From CAIXSC01 sp046349855 (lineage in GTDB: Bacteria; Planctomycetota; Planctomycetia; Pirellulales; Pirellulaceae), in the NCBI GenBank assembly GCA_046349855.1, contig JAXMBM010000010.1, forward strand, positions 84,749-148,748: a DNA stretch of 64,000 nt, given 5' to 3'. Shown here piece after piece: positions 45,594 to 55,800 of this stretch (position 1 is its first letter; each line of letters opens with the position of its first letter). A program made the position numbers and the translations under genes. The notes below the pieces were generated by a model. That model was given only the letters and a program-made list of their open reading frames with translations, was not told the DNA's origin and ran no database searches.

Positions 45594-46526
45594 ATGCCAC
45601 AGTCGATCAAGAATCTCCGCAAGACCGTCCGCCCCTGGCGACTGTTTCTGGTGGTGCTGGTTTCGGTGTTTGTGCTCGAGGCCGCCGTGATGTTCGTGCT
45701 GCCGCTGCTGTTGCCAGCTCGCAGCGGGTTCGTCGTGGAAGCGATGATCGACGCGCTCTTGTTGACCATCATGCTCGCCCCCGTCCTGTGGTTGCTGGTG
45801 GTCCAGCCTCTGCAGGTGCTGGTCGACGTGCGCACTCAGTTGCTGCAGCGAGTACTCACCGCTCAGGAAGACGAACGAGGGCGCATCGCTCGCGATTTGC
45901 ACGATGGCTTGGGACAGTCGCTCACCAGTTTGCTGGTCGGTCTGCGGGCCGTGGAGGAGATTTCCACGGAGCCACAGGTACGGCAGCAGCTGGACGAACT
46001 GCGGCGCATCGGCGGGGAAACTCACGAGGAGATCCGGCGGCTGGCTCGCGGACTGCGCCCCGCCGTGCTGGATGATGTCGGTCTGGCGGCCGCCATCGAT
46101 CGGCTGTGCGCCGACGTCGAACAAGCCAGTAGCGGGCGAGTGCGGGTGTGGTTTGAGTACGATGAGTCGCGTCGTTTGCCGCCGGCGGTCGAAACAGCCT
46201 GTTTTCGCATCGTGCAGGAAGCGCTGGCGAATGCCATTCGCCACGGAAACTGCAGCGAAATCGAAGTTCAGCTGGACGTCACCTTGGGTGAGGTCGGCTT
46301 GTCGGTGCGCGACAACGGTTCCGGGAGTCCTGCGGCGCCCCGACCGTCACCAGCGGATACCCAGGACCCCTTCCGCCTATGGACGATCCGCGAACGTGTG
46401 GCGGTGCTGGGAGGAAGCGTGCAGATCGAACTACCGACCTCAGGCGGCACGCGTGTGACCTGCCGGATCCCCGTGGACCTTACGGAGCCGCCCGATGGCG
46501 AAGATCCGAGTGCTCATCGCGGATGA
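45594..46526 (+). CDS. NarL-family sensor histidine kinase (HisKA_3 type)
   Basis: A 310-residue protein from ATG 45594; the TTG at 45588 is less likely. Two membrane helices span about residues 17-40 and 47-70, with only a very short periplasmic loop between. The dimerisation domain carries the phospho-acceptor in ERGRIARDLHDGLGQSL (His103). The ATPase domain has FRIVQEALANAIRHG (N box), VRDNGSGS (G1) and IRERVAVLGGS (G2). With almost no periplasmic sensor it probably senses the membrane or an internal signal. It overlaps the response regulator by 32 bases, so the two are one operon and a cognate pair. Confidence 0.94.
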   Translation: MPQSIKNLRKTVRPWRLFLVVLVSVFVLEAAVMFVLPLLLPARSGFVVEAMIDALLLTIMLAPVLWLLVVQPLQVLVDVRTQLLQRVLTAQEDERGRIARDLHDGLGQSLTSLLVGLRAVEEISTEPQVRQQLDELRRIGGETHEEIRRLARGLRPAVLDDVGLAAAIDRLCADVEQASSGRVRVWFEYDESRRLPPAVETACFRIVQEALANAIRHGNCSEIEVQLDVTLGEVGLSVRDNGSGSPAAPRPSPADTQDPFRLWTIRERVAVLGGSVQIELPTSGGTRVTCRIPVDLTEPPDGEDPSAHRG

Positions 46527-47154
46527 CCACGCCGTCCTGCGATCGGGACTGCGTCTGCTGATTGGCACCCAGCCCGATCTCGAAGTGGTTGGCGAAGCGG
46601 GCGATTGGACCGCGACGCTGGATGGACTGGCGCGCACCCGCCCCGATGTCGTCACGCTCGACCTGACCATGCCGGGCGGAAGTGGGTTCCGCCTGATCGA
46701 GACGATTGTGAGGGAGTATCCGCGGGTCAAAGTCCTGGTGCTCACGATGCACGATGATCCGGCCTATTTCCGCATGGCTCTGGCGGCCGGTGCGGCGGGT
46801 TATGTGGTCAAGCATTCGGCGGACACCGAACTGCTTACGGCCATCCGCACCGTGGCGGCGGGCCGTCCGTATGCCCGTGTCTCGCTCGATGCGCCGCGCG
46901 CCTTGCCGACGAGTGGCGGTCCCAGCGGCCGGGCCGCCGTGGACGATCTGAGTCAACGGGAGCGCGAAGTGTTCCTGCTCGTCGCCCAAGGGCATACCAG
47001 CCAGGCGATCGCCGACAAACTGCTGGTCAGCGTCAAGACGATCGAGTCGTACCGCGCACGGCTGCTCACCAAGCTGGGCCTGAAGACACGCGCCGAACTC
47101 ACCCAATTGGCCCTGGAACTCGGCCTGATCGGCCAGTCTCCTCCCCCGACATGA
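46495..47154 (+). CDS. NarL/LuxR-family response regulator
   Basis: A 219-residue two-domain regulator. The receiver domain (1-120) has the acidic pair Asp10/Asp11, the phosphorylation site Asp56 in VVTLDLTMPGG and a conserved lysine in VVKHSA. The LuxR-type helix-turn-helix (about 150-210) reads LSQREREVFLLVAQGHTSQA, then IADKLLVSVKTIESYRARL. It starts eight bases after a GGAG and within the kinase gene. It is the output partner of the kinase at 45594; target genes are not known. The giant surface protein gene is transcribed divergently from this operon. Confidence 0.95.
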   Translation: MAKIRVLIADDHAVLRSGLRLLIGTQPDLEVVGEAGDWTATLDGLARTRPDVVTLDLTMPGGSGFRLIETIVREYPRVKVLVLTMHDDPAYFRMALAAGAAGYVVKHSADTELLTAIRTVAAGRPYARVSLDAPRALPTSGGPSGRAAVDDLSQREREVFLLVAQGHTSQAIADKLLVSVKTIESYRARLLTKLGLKTRAELTQLALELGLIGQSPPPT

Positions 47155-47185
47155 CTCCCTGTCTGCTGCCGCGCGGCTCCCGCCT

Positions 47186-47965
47186 TCAGTCCCGCAGCGG
47201 CACGTACAGGCGGGCACGGAGCTGCAGGGGGACTCCGAGCGTGTTGACACCCACCGCGAGGGCATAGCGCGGAGGGAAGTCGAGCAGGACAAACTGCCAG
47301 TCGGCGGCGTTCTCGCCGCGTGTGGCCTCAAACCTCACCGCCACTTCGCGTCCGGTCAGTTCGAAGGCAAAGCTGTCGAGCGGGATGGCGAGACCCTGAC
47401 CGCGGGCCTTGATGTAGCTCTCCTTCAGTGTCCAGTAATCGAAGAACCGCCGCGGCTGGTCAGCCGCTGGAAGGACACGCAGTGCCGCCGCCTCGGCGGG
47501 AGCAAAGTATCGGTTGGCCAGGGCCAGCAGGTCGTTCCGCCGGTCCAGCCGCTCGACGTCCACACCGAGCGTTTCGTGGACCAGCGAGACCGCGCAGACG
47601 ACCAACCCGGCCGTATTGGCCAGGTTGAAGTAAAGAGGGGGAACCGGCGGCGGGCCGGCGAGATGCGGTTTGCCGCGTTCTCCGAGCGCAAATCGCCAGT
47701 CGGCCGCGGCCACCGCTGCGTAGTGCGACAGCACCGTCCGCGCCAGCGCTCGAGTGGCCAGGAACTGCCGGCGGTCGCGTTCCATCAGGTACCGCTCCCC
47801 CCGCTTCCGCTCGTCCGCGGTCAGCAGTTCGAGGTAGGCGGACCAGAGGGGATCGAGGTCAGCAATCTGTTCGTACGGGAAGTACCACAGATCGACGACC
47901 CCTGGCGAACTGGCGAGTCGCGGGGAGGAGGGAATGGCGGCGAGGCTGGAAAGATCACGTCGCAT
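47186..47965 (-). CDS. 4'-phosphopantetheinyl transferase, Sfp type
   Basis: A 259-residue enzyme from ATG 47965. It transfers the phosphopantetheine arm of CoA to a carrier-protein serine. Motifs are GKPHL, the magnesium site in LGVDVERLDRR and the WTLKESYIKARGQGL signature, so the two-lobed Sfp fold is complete. Such enzymes serve polyketide, nonribosomal peptide or fatty acid carriers; none of those genes is present here. No strong ribosome site precedes the chosen start, and the frame is open further up, so the start is moderately sure. It is convergent with the response regulator (31-base gap) and divergent from the TPR gene. Confidence 0.93.
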   Translation of the reverse strand: MRRDLSSLAAIPSSPRLASSPGVVDLWYFPYEQIADLDPLWSAYLELLTADERKRGERYLMERDRRQFLATRALARTVLSHYAAVAAADWRFALGERGKPHLAGPPPVPPLYFNLANTAGLVVCAVSLVHETLGVDVERLDRRNDLLALANRYFAPAEAAALRVLPAADQPRRFFDYWTLKESYIKARGQGLAIPLDSFAFELTGREVAVRFEATRGENAADWQFVLLDFPPRYALAVGVNTLGVPLQLRARLYVPLRD

Positions 47966-48116
47966 GGGTGTGGGAGAGAACGTAGGACAACCGGGCCCGG
48001 TTGTCCATCGGCGGCGCGCCACTGGCAATCGATAGTCGACATGCGAATAATGGGGAACGCCAGTTCCGGGACCGGTCCGGCGGCCAATCACACGCGGTTT
48101 GAACGGGGAATTGTCC

Positions 48117-51100
48117 ATGGGCGGCGCACAGGTCGGCGAGCGATCGGCGAGGGGAGCATGGTGGCGGTGGAGCATCGGCTGCGCCGTCCTGGGGTGGGGG
48201 ATGGTGGCCGGTTTCTCCGCGGGGCCCGGGACGTGGAGCCTCCCCGTTCTTCAGGCTCAGGAGGCGCAACCAGCAGCGAAGCCGGCCGCCAAACCGGAAT
48301 CGTCGCCCGAGGCTTTGGCACTCTACGCCGACGCGGCCGGCCTACAAAACGGCGGCGCCTTTGACGTGGCGGTCGAGGAGTGGAGCCGGTTCATCGAGAA
48401 GTTCCCCAAGGACCCGCTGGCGCCGAAAGCTCAACATTACCTCGGAGTCTGTCTGCTCCAGCTGAAGCAGTTCGACAAGGCGGCGGCGGCGTTTGCCGCG
48501 GTGGTCAAGAACTACCCGCAGTTCGAACTGCTGGATGACGCGACCTACAACCTGGCGCTCAGCCACTACTCGCAGGCGTCGCCGCAGGATCCTCCGTCGT
48601 ACGCCGCGGCGCTGGCCGCCTTCACCACCCACGTCGAGAAGTTCCCCAAGAGCAAGCTGGCCGACCAGGCGCTGTACTATCAGGCCGAGTGCCGTTACCA
48701 CCAGGGGCAGAAGAAGGAAGCGGTCGCCGGCTACGAGCGAGTGGTGAAGAACTTTCCCGAATCGACCGTGCGAGCGGATGCGGCGTATGCCTGGGGATTC
48801 ACGCTGGAAGAGCTGGGGGATGCAGCAGCCGCGGGTCAGGCCTACGACCAGTTTCTTCAGTCCTACAAGGAGCATCCGCTGGCCACGGAGGTGCGGCTGC
48901 GCAAGGCCGAAACGGTGCTCCAGGGTGGCCAGTTCGCGGAGGCGGAGAAGCAGTTCGACGAGGTATCTCGCGTGGCCGGTTTTGGGCAGGCCGACGTGGC
49001 GGCCCTGCGCCGCGCGTTCTGCCTGATGAAGCTGGAAAAATATCCCGAAGCGGCGGCGGCTTACGCGGCGGCGGCCGAGAAATTCCCGCAGTCGAGTGCG
49101 GTGCATGAGGCCGAGTTGTCGGCGGGACGCTGGTACTATCGGGCCGATCAGTTGAGTAACGCGGCGGGGTGGCTGCAGAAGGCGCTCGCCGCGGGCGGCA
49201 AGGAGACTCCCGAGGCGGCCCACTGGCTGGCCCGGATTGCGCTGCGGGAACGCAAGCCGGCCGACGCCCTGCAGGTGGTCGAAAAGGCGCTCCCCCAGGC
49301 CGAAAAGAGCACGTTCCTCGTGACGCTGCAGATGGATCGTGCCGACGCCCTGTACGAGATCCCCGAACGGCGGGCCGACGCCCTGGCGGCCTACCGGGCG
49401 GTCAGCGAAAGTCACGCCGACCACGAGCTGGCGCCCACCGCCCTGTACAACGTCGCCTACGGGGAACTCGACCTGAAGCAGTACGACGCGGCGGTCCGGG
49501 ATGCCCAGGCCTTCCTCGACAAGTACTCCAAACATGCGCTGGTCCCGGATGTGGCCTACGTGCGGGCCGAAAGTCAGCTGCTCGCCAACCAGTTGGCTGA
49601 GGCCGAGAAGAACTACCAGGCACTGGTGACCGGACACGCTCAGCACCGCGACGCCGGACTGTGGCGAGTGCGCTGGGCGCTGTCGCAATTCCTGGCCAAG
49701 AAGTACGACGCCGTCGTGACGACGCTGGCGAAAACCGAAGGGTTGATGCCCGCGGACCTGTTGGCCGAGGCCCAGTACCTGGTGGGGGCCTCCGAGTTTC
49801 AGCGGGAAAAATACGCGGAAGCGGCGGCGGCGCTGGCCGCCTCCTTGAAGACGGCTCCCCGCTGGCGGCAGGCGGATGAAACGCTGCTGCTGCTGTCGCG
49901 GACGCAGGCTCGGCGGAATGAGCTGGATGCGGCCAAAGCCAGCGCCCGGCAGTTGCTTCAGGAGTACCCCGACAGCCGGCTGGCCGATCAGGCGCACTAC
50001 CGGCTTGGCGAGTACGCCTACGGTGCCGAAGACTACGCGGGCGCCTTGGCGTCGTACGAGGAAGTGGTGGCCAAGTATCCGCAGTCGACGTTTGCTCCCT
50101 ATGCGCTGTTTGGGAAGGGATGGAGTCTGACGAAGACGGAACAGTTCCCGGCGGCGGTGGCGGCGTTCACCACGCTGCTCGACAAATTCCCTCAGCACAT
50201 GCTCGTCAACGAGACTCGCTATGCGCGTGGGCTGGCCCGCCGTAAGGCCGGTGACGCCAAGGGGGCGATTGCCGATCTGGATGCCTTCCTGGCGAACAAT
50301 CCCCCCGCGGAAGCTCGCTCGCACGCTCGGTACGAACGCGGGCTGGCGCAGGTCGCGGCGCAGGACTTGGCCGGCGCAGTCACGACGTTCGAGGCGCTGC
50401 TGAAGGAGGACGAGAAATATGGCGAAGCGGCCAATGTCCGCTACGAGCTGGCGTGGGCCTACAAGTCGCTCGACAAGTCCGCCGAAGCGGTGGCTCAGTT
50501 TCGCCTGCTGACCGAGGCGTTCCCGATGAGTCCCCTGGCGGGAGAAGCTCATCTGCACGTGGCGGAGGGGCTGTACGAGCAGCGGAAGTTCGAGGAGGCG
50601 GTGAAGGACTACGCGGCCGCCAGGCAGAAGGCGCCGCCCGGCGAGATCGCGGAAAAAGCGACCCACAAGCTGGGCTGGGCCCACTTTCAGCTCAAGCAGT
50701 TCCAGCCCGCACTCGAACAGTTCACTGCGCAATTGACGGGCTACCCCGAGGGGATGCTGGCGGTGGATGCCCGGTTCATGAAAGCCGAGTGTTTATTCCG
50801 GCTGAATAAGTACACGGAGGCGGTTCCGGCGTTTCAGGAGGTGGTGGGGGCGGAGGGACTGAACGATACGCTCCGCACCTTGGGGCTGCTCCACGGCGGT
50901 CAGGCGGCGGGGCAGGTGAAACAGTGGAAGGTGAGCGTCGAGCTGCTGGGGAAGTTGCTGGAGCGTTATCCCCAGTCCCCGTATGCCTTCGAGGCGTCCT
51001 ACGAGCGCGGGTGGGCTCGGCAGAACCTGAACGAACTGGATGCGGCGATTGCGGACTATCAGACGGCGGCTGCGGCCCGCGATCATGTCGGGGCCCGAGC

Positions 51101-51404
51101 CCGTTTCATGATGGGGGAAGTGCGTTTCGGGCAGCAGAAATATGACGAGGCGGTGCGGGACTTCCAGCGCGTGATGTTCGGGTTCGGAGGGGAAAAGGCG
51201 CCGGCCGAGGTGAAGACGTGGCAGGCCAAAGCGGGCTTCGAGGCCGGACGATGCTGGGATGTGCGGATCGAGAAGGCCAAGGATGCGGCCGAACGCACTC
51301 AGGCTCTGACCAACGCCCGCAAGCTCTACGGCTACGTGGTGGAAAAGCACCCGCAGGACCCGCTGGCGGCCGACGCCCGCAAACGACTGGACGCTCTGAA
51401 GTAA
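48117..51404 (+). CDS. Large secreted tetratricopeptide-repeat protein
   Basis: A 1095-residue protein from ATG 48117 (GGGGAA six bases upstream; TTG 48099 is an alternative). A signal-type hydrophobic stretch lies at about 18-48 (cleavage near LQA-QEA). After an Ala/Pro spacer the whole chain is TPR or TPR-like helical repeats, about 25-28 units, with recurrent patterns such as YLGVCLLQLKQFDKAAAAF, FPQSSAVHEAEL and YPQSTFAPYALFGKG. It resembles YbgF/BamD-type periplasmic TPR proteins enlarged several fold. It is the first gene of the plus-strand block leading to ExbB, ExbD, the giant toroid protein and the macroglobulin, and should be a periplasmic scaffold for that assembly (inference). Confidence 0.9.
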   Translation: MGGAQVGERSARGAWWRWSIGCAVLGWGMVAGFSAGPGTWSLPVLQAQEAQPAAKPAAKPESSPEALALYADAAGLQNGGAFDVAVEEWSRFIEKFPKDPLAPKAQHYLGVCLLQLKQFDKAAAAFAAVVKNYPQFELLDDATYNLALSHYSQASPQDPPSYAAALAAFTTHVEKFPKSKLADQALYYQAECRYHQGQKKEAVAGYERVVKNFPESTVRADAAYAWGFTLEELGDAAAAGQAYDQFLQSYKEHPLATEVRLRKAETVLQGGQFAEAEKQFDEVSRVAGFGQADVAALRRAFCLMKLEKYPEAAAAYAAAAEKFPQSSAVHEAELSAGRWYYRADQLSNAAGWLQKALAAGGKETPEAAHWLARIALRERKPADALQVVEKALPQAEKSTFLVTLQMDRADALYEIPERRADALAAYRAVSESHADHELAPTALYNVAYGELDLKQYDAAVRDAQAFLDKYSKHALVPDVAYVRAESQLLANQLAEAEKNYQALVTGHAQHRDAGLWRVRWALSQFLAKKYDAVVTTLAKTEGLMPADLLAEAQYLVGASEFQREKYAEAAAALAASLKTAPRWRQADETLLLLSRTQARRNELDAAKASARQLLQEYPDSRLADQAHYRLGEYAYGAEDYAGALASYEEVVAKYPQSTFAPYALFGKGWSLTKTEQFPAAVAAFTTLLDKFPQHMLVNETRYARGLARRKAGDAKGAIADLDAFLANNPPAEARSHARYERGLAQVAAQDLAGAVTTFEALLKEDEKYGEAANVRYELAWAYKSLDKSAEAVAQFRLLTEAFPMSPLAGEAHLHVAEGLYEQRKFEEAVKDYAAARQKAPPGEIAEKATHKLGWAHFQLKQFQPALEQFTAQLTGYPEGMLAVDARFMKAECLFRLNKYTEAVPAFQEVVGAEGLNDTLRTLGLLHGGQAAGQVKQWKVSVELLGKLLERYPQSPYAFEASYERGWARQNLNELDAAIADYQTAAAARDHVGARARFMMGEVRFGQQKYDEAVRDFQRVMFGFGGEKAPAEVKTWQAKAGFEAGRCWDVRIEKAKDAAERTQALTNARKLYGYVVEKHPQDPLAADARKRLDALK

Positions 51405-51449
51405 GATGAATGCGTGCTCGATCCAGGTTGGCGGTGTGGGGAACGGGAT

Positions 51450-52427
51450 ATGATGGGTCTTGGAAAGAGGTTGGCGCGCCCGCTGGGGATGGCGCTGGTA
51501 CTGTGGGCGCTGTACGGACTGGCGGCGCGGTCGATCTGGCAATTCGAGGCCCGCGGACAGGAAGCCAGCGCACCGGCGACGCCCGAGGAGGCGGGGCCGA
51601 GCAGTACGCCGGCACCGGTCACCGAAACCGCCCCGGGAGGTGACGATCCGGGGGCCGCCGCACCGGTCGAGCCCGCCGCGGCGTCCACGTCCCCGGCCCC
51701 GTCGAAGGAAATCAACGTCTTCGAACTGGCGCGGCAGGGCGGGATCTTCATGTACCCGATCTATGCCCTGTCGCTGCTGGCGGTCGGGGTGGCGATCGAA
51801 CGCTGGTTCGGCCTGCGCCAGGAACGCGTGCTGCCGTCGCGGCTGGTCGCGCAGTTGGGTCAGTTGGGGAACACCAAGACGGGCTTCGATCCGCGCAAGG
51901 CGTACCGCATCTGCCAGGAATACCCTTCCGCCGCCGCGACGGTCATCAAGGCGATGTTGCTCAAGGTGGGGCGTCCGCATTCGGAAGTGGAACACGCGGT
52001 GCAGGAGGCCAGCGAACGGGAAGCCAACCGCATCTACGGCAACATCCGCTGGCTCAATCTGAGTGCCTCGGTCGCGCCGCTCATCGGCCTGCTCGGCACG
52101 GTCCAGGGGATGATCGTGGCCTTTCACCAGACCACCGTGCTCGACCCCGGAGCGAACAAGGCGGTGGAACTGGCCAACGGGATTTACACGGCGCTGGTCA
52201 CCACGTTCGGCGGGCTGTGCGTGGCGATTCCCGCCTCGATTTTCGCCCACTATTACGAAGGGCGAATCCAGAACCTGTTTCACCAGATCGACGAGTTGCT
52301 GTTCCATCTGCTGCCGCAGATCGAACGCTTCGAGAATCGTATGCGCTTTGCCCGGCAGCATGCCGAAGCGGCCGGTGACGGCGCGGCGGACCTGGCACCC
52401 GAACCGCCGCCCGTGCAGACGCCGTAG
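51450..52427 (+). CDS. exbB: MotA/TolQ/ExbB-family proton-channel protein
   Basis: A 325-residue protein with ATG at 51450. An N-terminal hydrophobic segment (about 12-30) and a Pro/Ala-rich stretch (about 35-88) precede the channel core: TM1 IFMYPIYALSLLAVGVAIER (about 98-120), a cytoplasmic domain, then TM2 and TM3 with the family signature ASVAPLIGLLGTVQGMIVAF and YTALVTTFGGLCVAIPAS. ExbB forms a pentameric proton channel around an ExbD dimer and drives a periplasmic transducer. It starts 45 bases after the TPR gene and ends eight bases before exbD. The extra N-terminal segment is common in planctomycete ExbB proteins. Confidence 0.94.
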   Translation: MMGLGKRLARPLGMALVLWALYGLAARSIWQFEARGQEASAPATPEEAGPSSTPAPVTETAPGGDDPGAAAPVEPAAASTSPAPSKEINVFELARQGGIFMYPIYALSLLAVGVAIERWFGLRQERVLPSRLVAQLGQLGNTKTGFDPRKAYRICQEYPSAAATVIKAMLLKVGRPHSEVEHAVQEASEREANRIYGNIRWLNLSASVAPLIGLLGTVQGMIVAFHQTTVLDPGANKAVELANGIYTALVTTFGGLCVAIPASIFAHYYEGRIQNLFHQIDELLFHLLPQIERFENRMRFARQHAEAAGDGAADLAPEPPPVQTP

Positions 52428-52435
52428 GTGCCCCC

Positions 52436-52855
52436 ATGGCTGTGAACATTCGCCGCGGCCGAGCGCTCGACGCCATCAACATGACTCCGGTCATCGACAT
52501 GGTGTTCCTGCTCCTGATCTTCTTCCTGGTGGCGTCCCAGTTTGCCGAAGAAGAACGGGCACTCAAGGTGGTCCTGCCCAGCGCCAGCGAGGCGCGGCCC
52601 CTCACGATGGCTCCGCGCGAGGTCTTCGTGAACGTGAACCATAACGGCGAGTACTTCATGGATGGCCGGCAGATGCAGATCGACGAAGTGGAAGCGGTCC
52701 TGCGGCAGGCGGTGGCGAATAACCCGGCCAATCAATCGGTCATCATCCGGGCGGACAAACGGGTGCTGTTCGATGCGGTCGTGGCGGTCATGAACGTCTG
52801 TAACAAGGTGGGAGCTCGCGACTATGTCGTGACGACTGCTGCCGATACCCAGTGA
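52436..52855 (+). CDS. exbD: ExbD/TolR-family biopolymer transport protein
   Basis: A 139-residue protein. Short cytoplasmic N-terminus, one membrane helix INMTPVIDMVFLLLIFFLVA with the proton-binding Asp21 conserved, then a periplasmic TolR-like fold (about 45-139) with VNHNGEYFMDGRQM and VIIRADKRVLFDAVVAVMN. AGGTG lies five bases before ATG 52436. Its TGA stop overlaps the GTG start of the next gene (GTGA), so translation is probably coupled to the giant protein. Confidence 0.95.
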   Translation: MAVNIRRGRALDAINMTPVIDMVFLLLIFFLVASQFAEEERALKVVLPSASEARPLTMAPREVFVNVNHNGEYFMDGRQMQIDEVEAVLRQAVANNPANQSVIIRADKRVLFDAVVAVMNVCNKVGARDYVVTTAADTQ

Positions 52856-55800
52856 CCGCCGCCGCTCCGCCACCCCCGGACGGTGGCGGTGAGCGACACG
52901 GCCCAACGCAACCGGCGAGAAACTCGATGGCTCGATCTCGACGAGTGATCCGCAAGCTTGATACTCACCCCGGTCGTTCGTTCGACGAACGACAGTGGCC
53001 GGTGAATGTCGCGCTCGCTGTCCTCGCCGCCTTCCTCGTCGGCATGGTGTCCGCGTACCTCGACTTCCAGGATGCTGTCTGGTACCGCAACGCCTGGCTG
53101 TGGGTCGCCGTGATCCCCGCGCTGGCCGTGGGCTTGATGGCCGTGCTGCGATTCGTGGACAACCGCACGCTGCGCCGCGCGGTGCAGCTGTCGGCGATCC
53201 TCAGCATCCTGCTGCACATCCTGTTTCTCCTGTGGTCGCTCGAAGCCACTCTGTTCGGCCGTCGAACCCCGCCCGAAACCGTGGCGCGGCGGCCGCAGGA
53301 TCAGCGGCCCAAGGTGGTCGTTCCCGAATACGCTCAACACCATTTCTCCGATCCACTCGAACGGCCCCAACAGGACTACGAAAAGCCGGTCGAGACCGAG
53401 ACGCCCGACACGCCGGCGGTCGAGGTCGATCGGCAGCAGTCGCAGCCCGAACCGCCCACACCGGTGCGGCCGCCGACTCCCACTCCCGAGACCGAGCCGC
53501 GTCGGGAATCTCCGACGACGGCCCGTCAGCAGCCGGCCGAAACTGTGCCCCGCGCGGCCGACGAGGCGTCGCGACTAAGCCGCCAGGCGGCCACGGCGCG
53601 CGTTCCGCCGAACCAGACGGTCGAGGTACCTCGGCCCAGCGAGCCGCGGCCCGAGGTGGCTCCACGCACCGAGCCCGCGCCCGATTCGCGGAGTGTCGCG
53701 CGCCGTCCCACCGAGAGTCCGACGGCGCGGCCGGCACCGAATGTCGAGGCCCCGGCGCCGACGTCGCAGCCGACCGCCAGCACGGCGCGGCGGAGCGCGG
53801 AGCCGGCGGTGGAGCCGGAACGATCCGCGACTCCGACGTTGCGCCGCGCGGTGAACGAACCGCGGGCGACCCCCCGGGCGGATGTCGCGGCTGCCGAGGC
53901 CCCGGCCCCGACGCGGCGGACGTCGCCCGACATCCCGCAGCCCGCCACCACGGCCGTGACGCGGCGGGATGTGACCGACCCGACGGCGGCGCGCCAGCCG
54001 GCGGTCGAGGCGCCGGCGACTCCCGCGCCCACGGCCGCTGCCGCCGCAACTCGACAGCTCCCCGCGCCCGTTCAGCCGACGGTAGCGGCCGCTCCCACGC
54101 CGGTTCCCAACCAGCGAGCGCGTCTGACGACGCGCGTCGAAGCGGTGACCGCGGCTCCCGAATCGACATCTCAGCCGACCGCCTCGGTGGGCGAACCGGT
54201 GCCTCCGGCGCCGACAGCAACTCCTATCCGGCGGACGGCCCCCGCGGCGGCGACCGCCCAGCGGGACCGCTCGGCGCCGACAGCATCGCCGGCGGAAGCT
54301 AGCACAGCGGCCCCGACTCCGGCGACGCGCCGAGCGGCCACGGCGATGCCCGACGCGGCGCCTTCAGAGTCTACGGCTCCCTCTCTGGCACGTGCTGCGG
54401 GGCGCGCGCAGCCGGTACCTCCGACGACGGCGACGGCTGCGACCGAAACGCCTGCGGCGAGCCAGTCGAATGTGGCCAATGTGCCGACTCCCGCGGCGCT
54501 GGCGACAAGGAAACAGGCCACAGCTCAGCCTCAGGTGGCGCGCTCGACAGGTGAGCCGACACCGACGAGTGGCGCCGCGGCGCCGACCCCTGCCCTGGCT
54601 GCCAAGGCCGCCCGTGCGGGAGCACAGGCCGATATGGCGGTACCGAATCCGGCCACGACGCCGGCCCCCGTAGCCGCTCCACGGTCGGCGCCGGGAGCGG
54701 CCGCGAATGTGGTCACGGAAGCCGCACCGGTGAATGCGAATGTCGCTCCGCGCAGTGCCCCCGATGTCCAGGCCTCACGCACGGCCTCGCAGGTGGCGCG
54801 CCAGTCGCAGTCGGCACCGGACGCCACGCGGGTCCAGACCCCATTGGAAGCGCCGTCGGCCAGTCCCTCGGCGCAAGTTGCCAGCGGTACTCCGCAGCGA
54901 GCGGCTCGGACCGACGTACCCTCGGTTCAGCCATCCGCGACGCCTTCGCCGACGCCGGCGCGGGCCGTGCAGTCGGCTCCGCTCGCCGCTTCTCCGGTGA
55001 ATGTCGAAAGTCCCGCGATGTCGGCGGCGTCGAGCGGTACGGGTGAACCGGCGGCACAGCCGCAGCCGACCGCGGTCACGCGTTCGCAGAATGGTATGGC
55101 GGGCGCGGGACAGTCGGCCAACCTGGATCGCGCCGCCCCCGCCGCGGACAGTCCCGCGCTGGTGGCCGCCGGCTCCGCGCAGCGCGCTCAGGCCACGCAG
55201 CGGTCGCCCGAGGGGCCGGCGTTGGCGCCGAGTGAATCGGCCATCGTCCGGCGGTCGACGGCGGGTCAGCCGCGGCCCAGTGCGACGCTTCAGGCGGAGC
55301 CTGTCCCGGTGGCCACGGCGGCAGGGGTCGACCAGCCAGCGCAGCTGGATGCCAGTTCGAGTGCCGCACTGACTCGGGCCAGCTCCAATGCGGCCGCGGG
55401 AGAAGTGAATGCGGCGGCAGGACGCGTGGAAGTCGATACGGGACCGACGCAGGTGGTGGCCGAACGGGCGGCCGGTCGAGCATCGGGTGGTGGTCAGCCG
55501 GACGCGAGCACCGCGCCTGACTCGGCCGTGTTGGCGCGCAGCCGGACCGGCGGTTCGCCTCAGATGTCGTTGGCCGCTCCGGAGGTCACCGCGCAGCCCG
55601 TCGCGCCCGAAGCGACGGGCGGAGGCGCTCCGGCGCCGACCGAACTGGCGGCCCGCGCGACCGCGACCGCCCGCAATTCGCCCGGCGGAGAGGCCCCGCT
55701 CACCGGTGGACCGTCGGCCGCGGCGGCGCCGGGGACCACTGTTGAAGTGGATACGGCGCCGCAGGTGGCTGAGGCCACGCGCAGCCGAGCCGACATGGCT

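Noticed and set aside
48342..50732. 796-codon minus-strand frame opposite the TPR gene
   Set aside because: The plus strand carries clear TPR repeats; the minus product lacks recognisable features.
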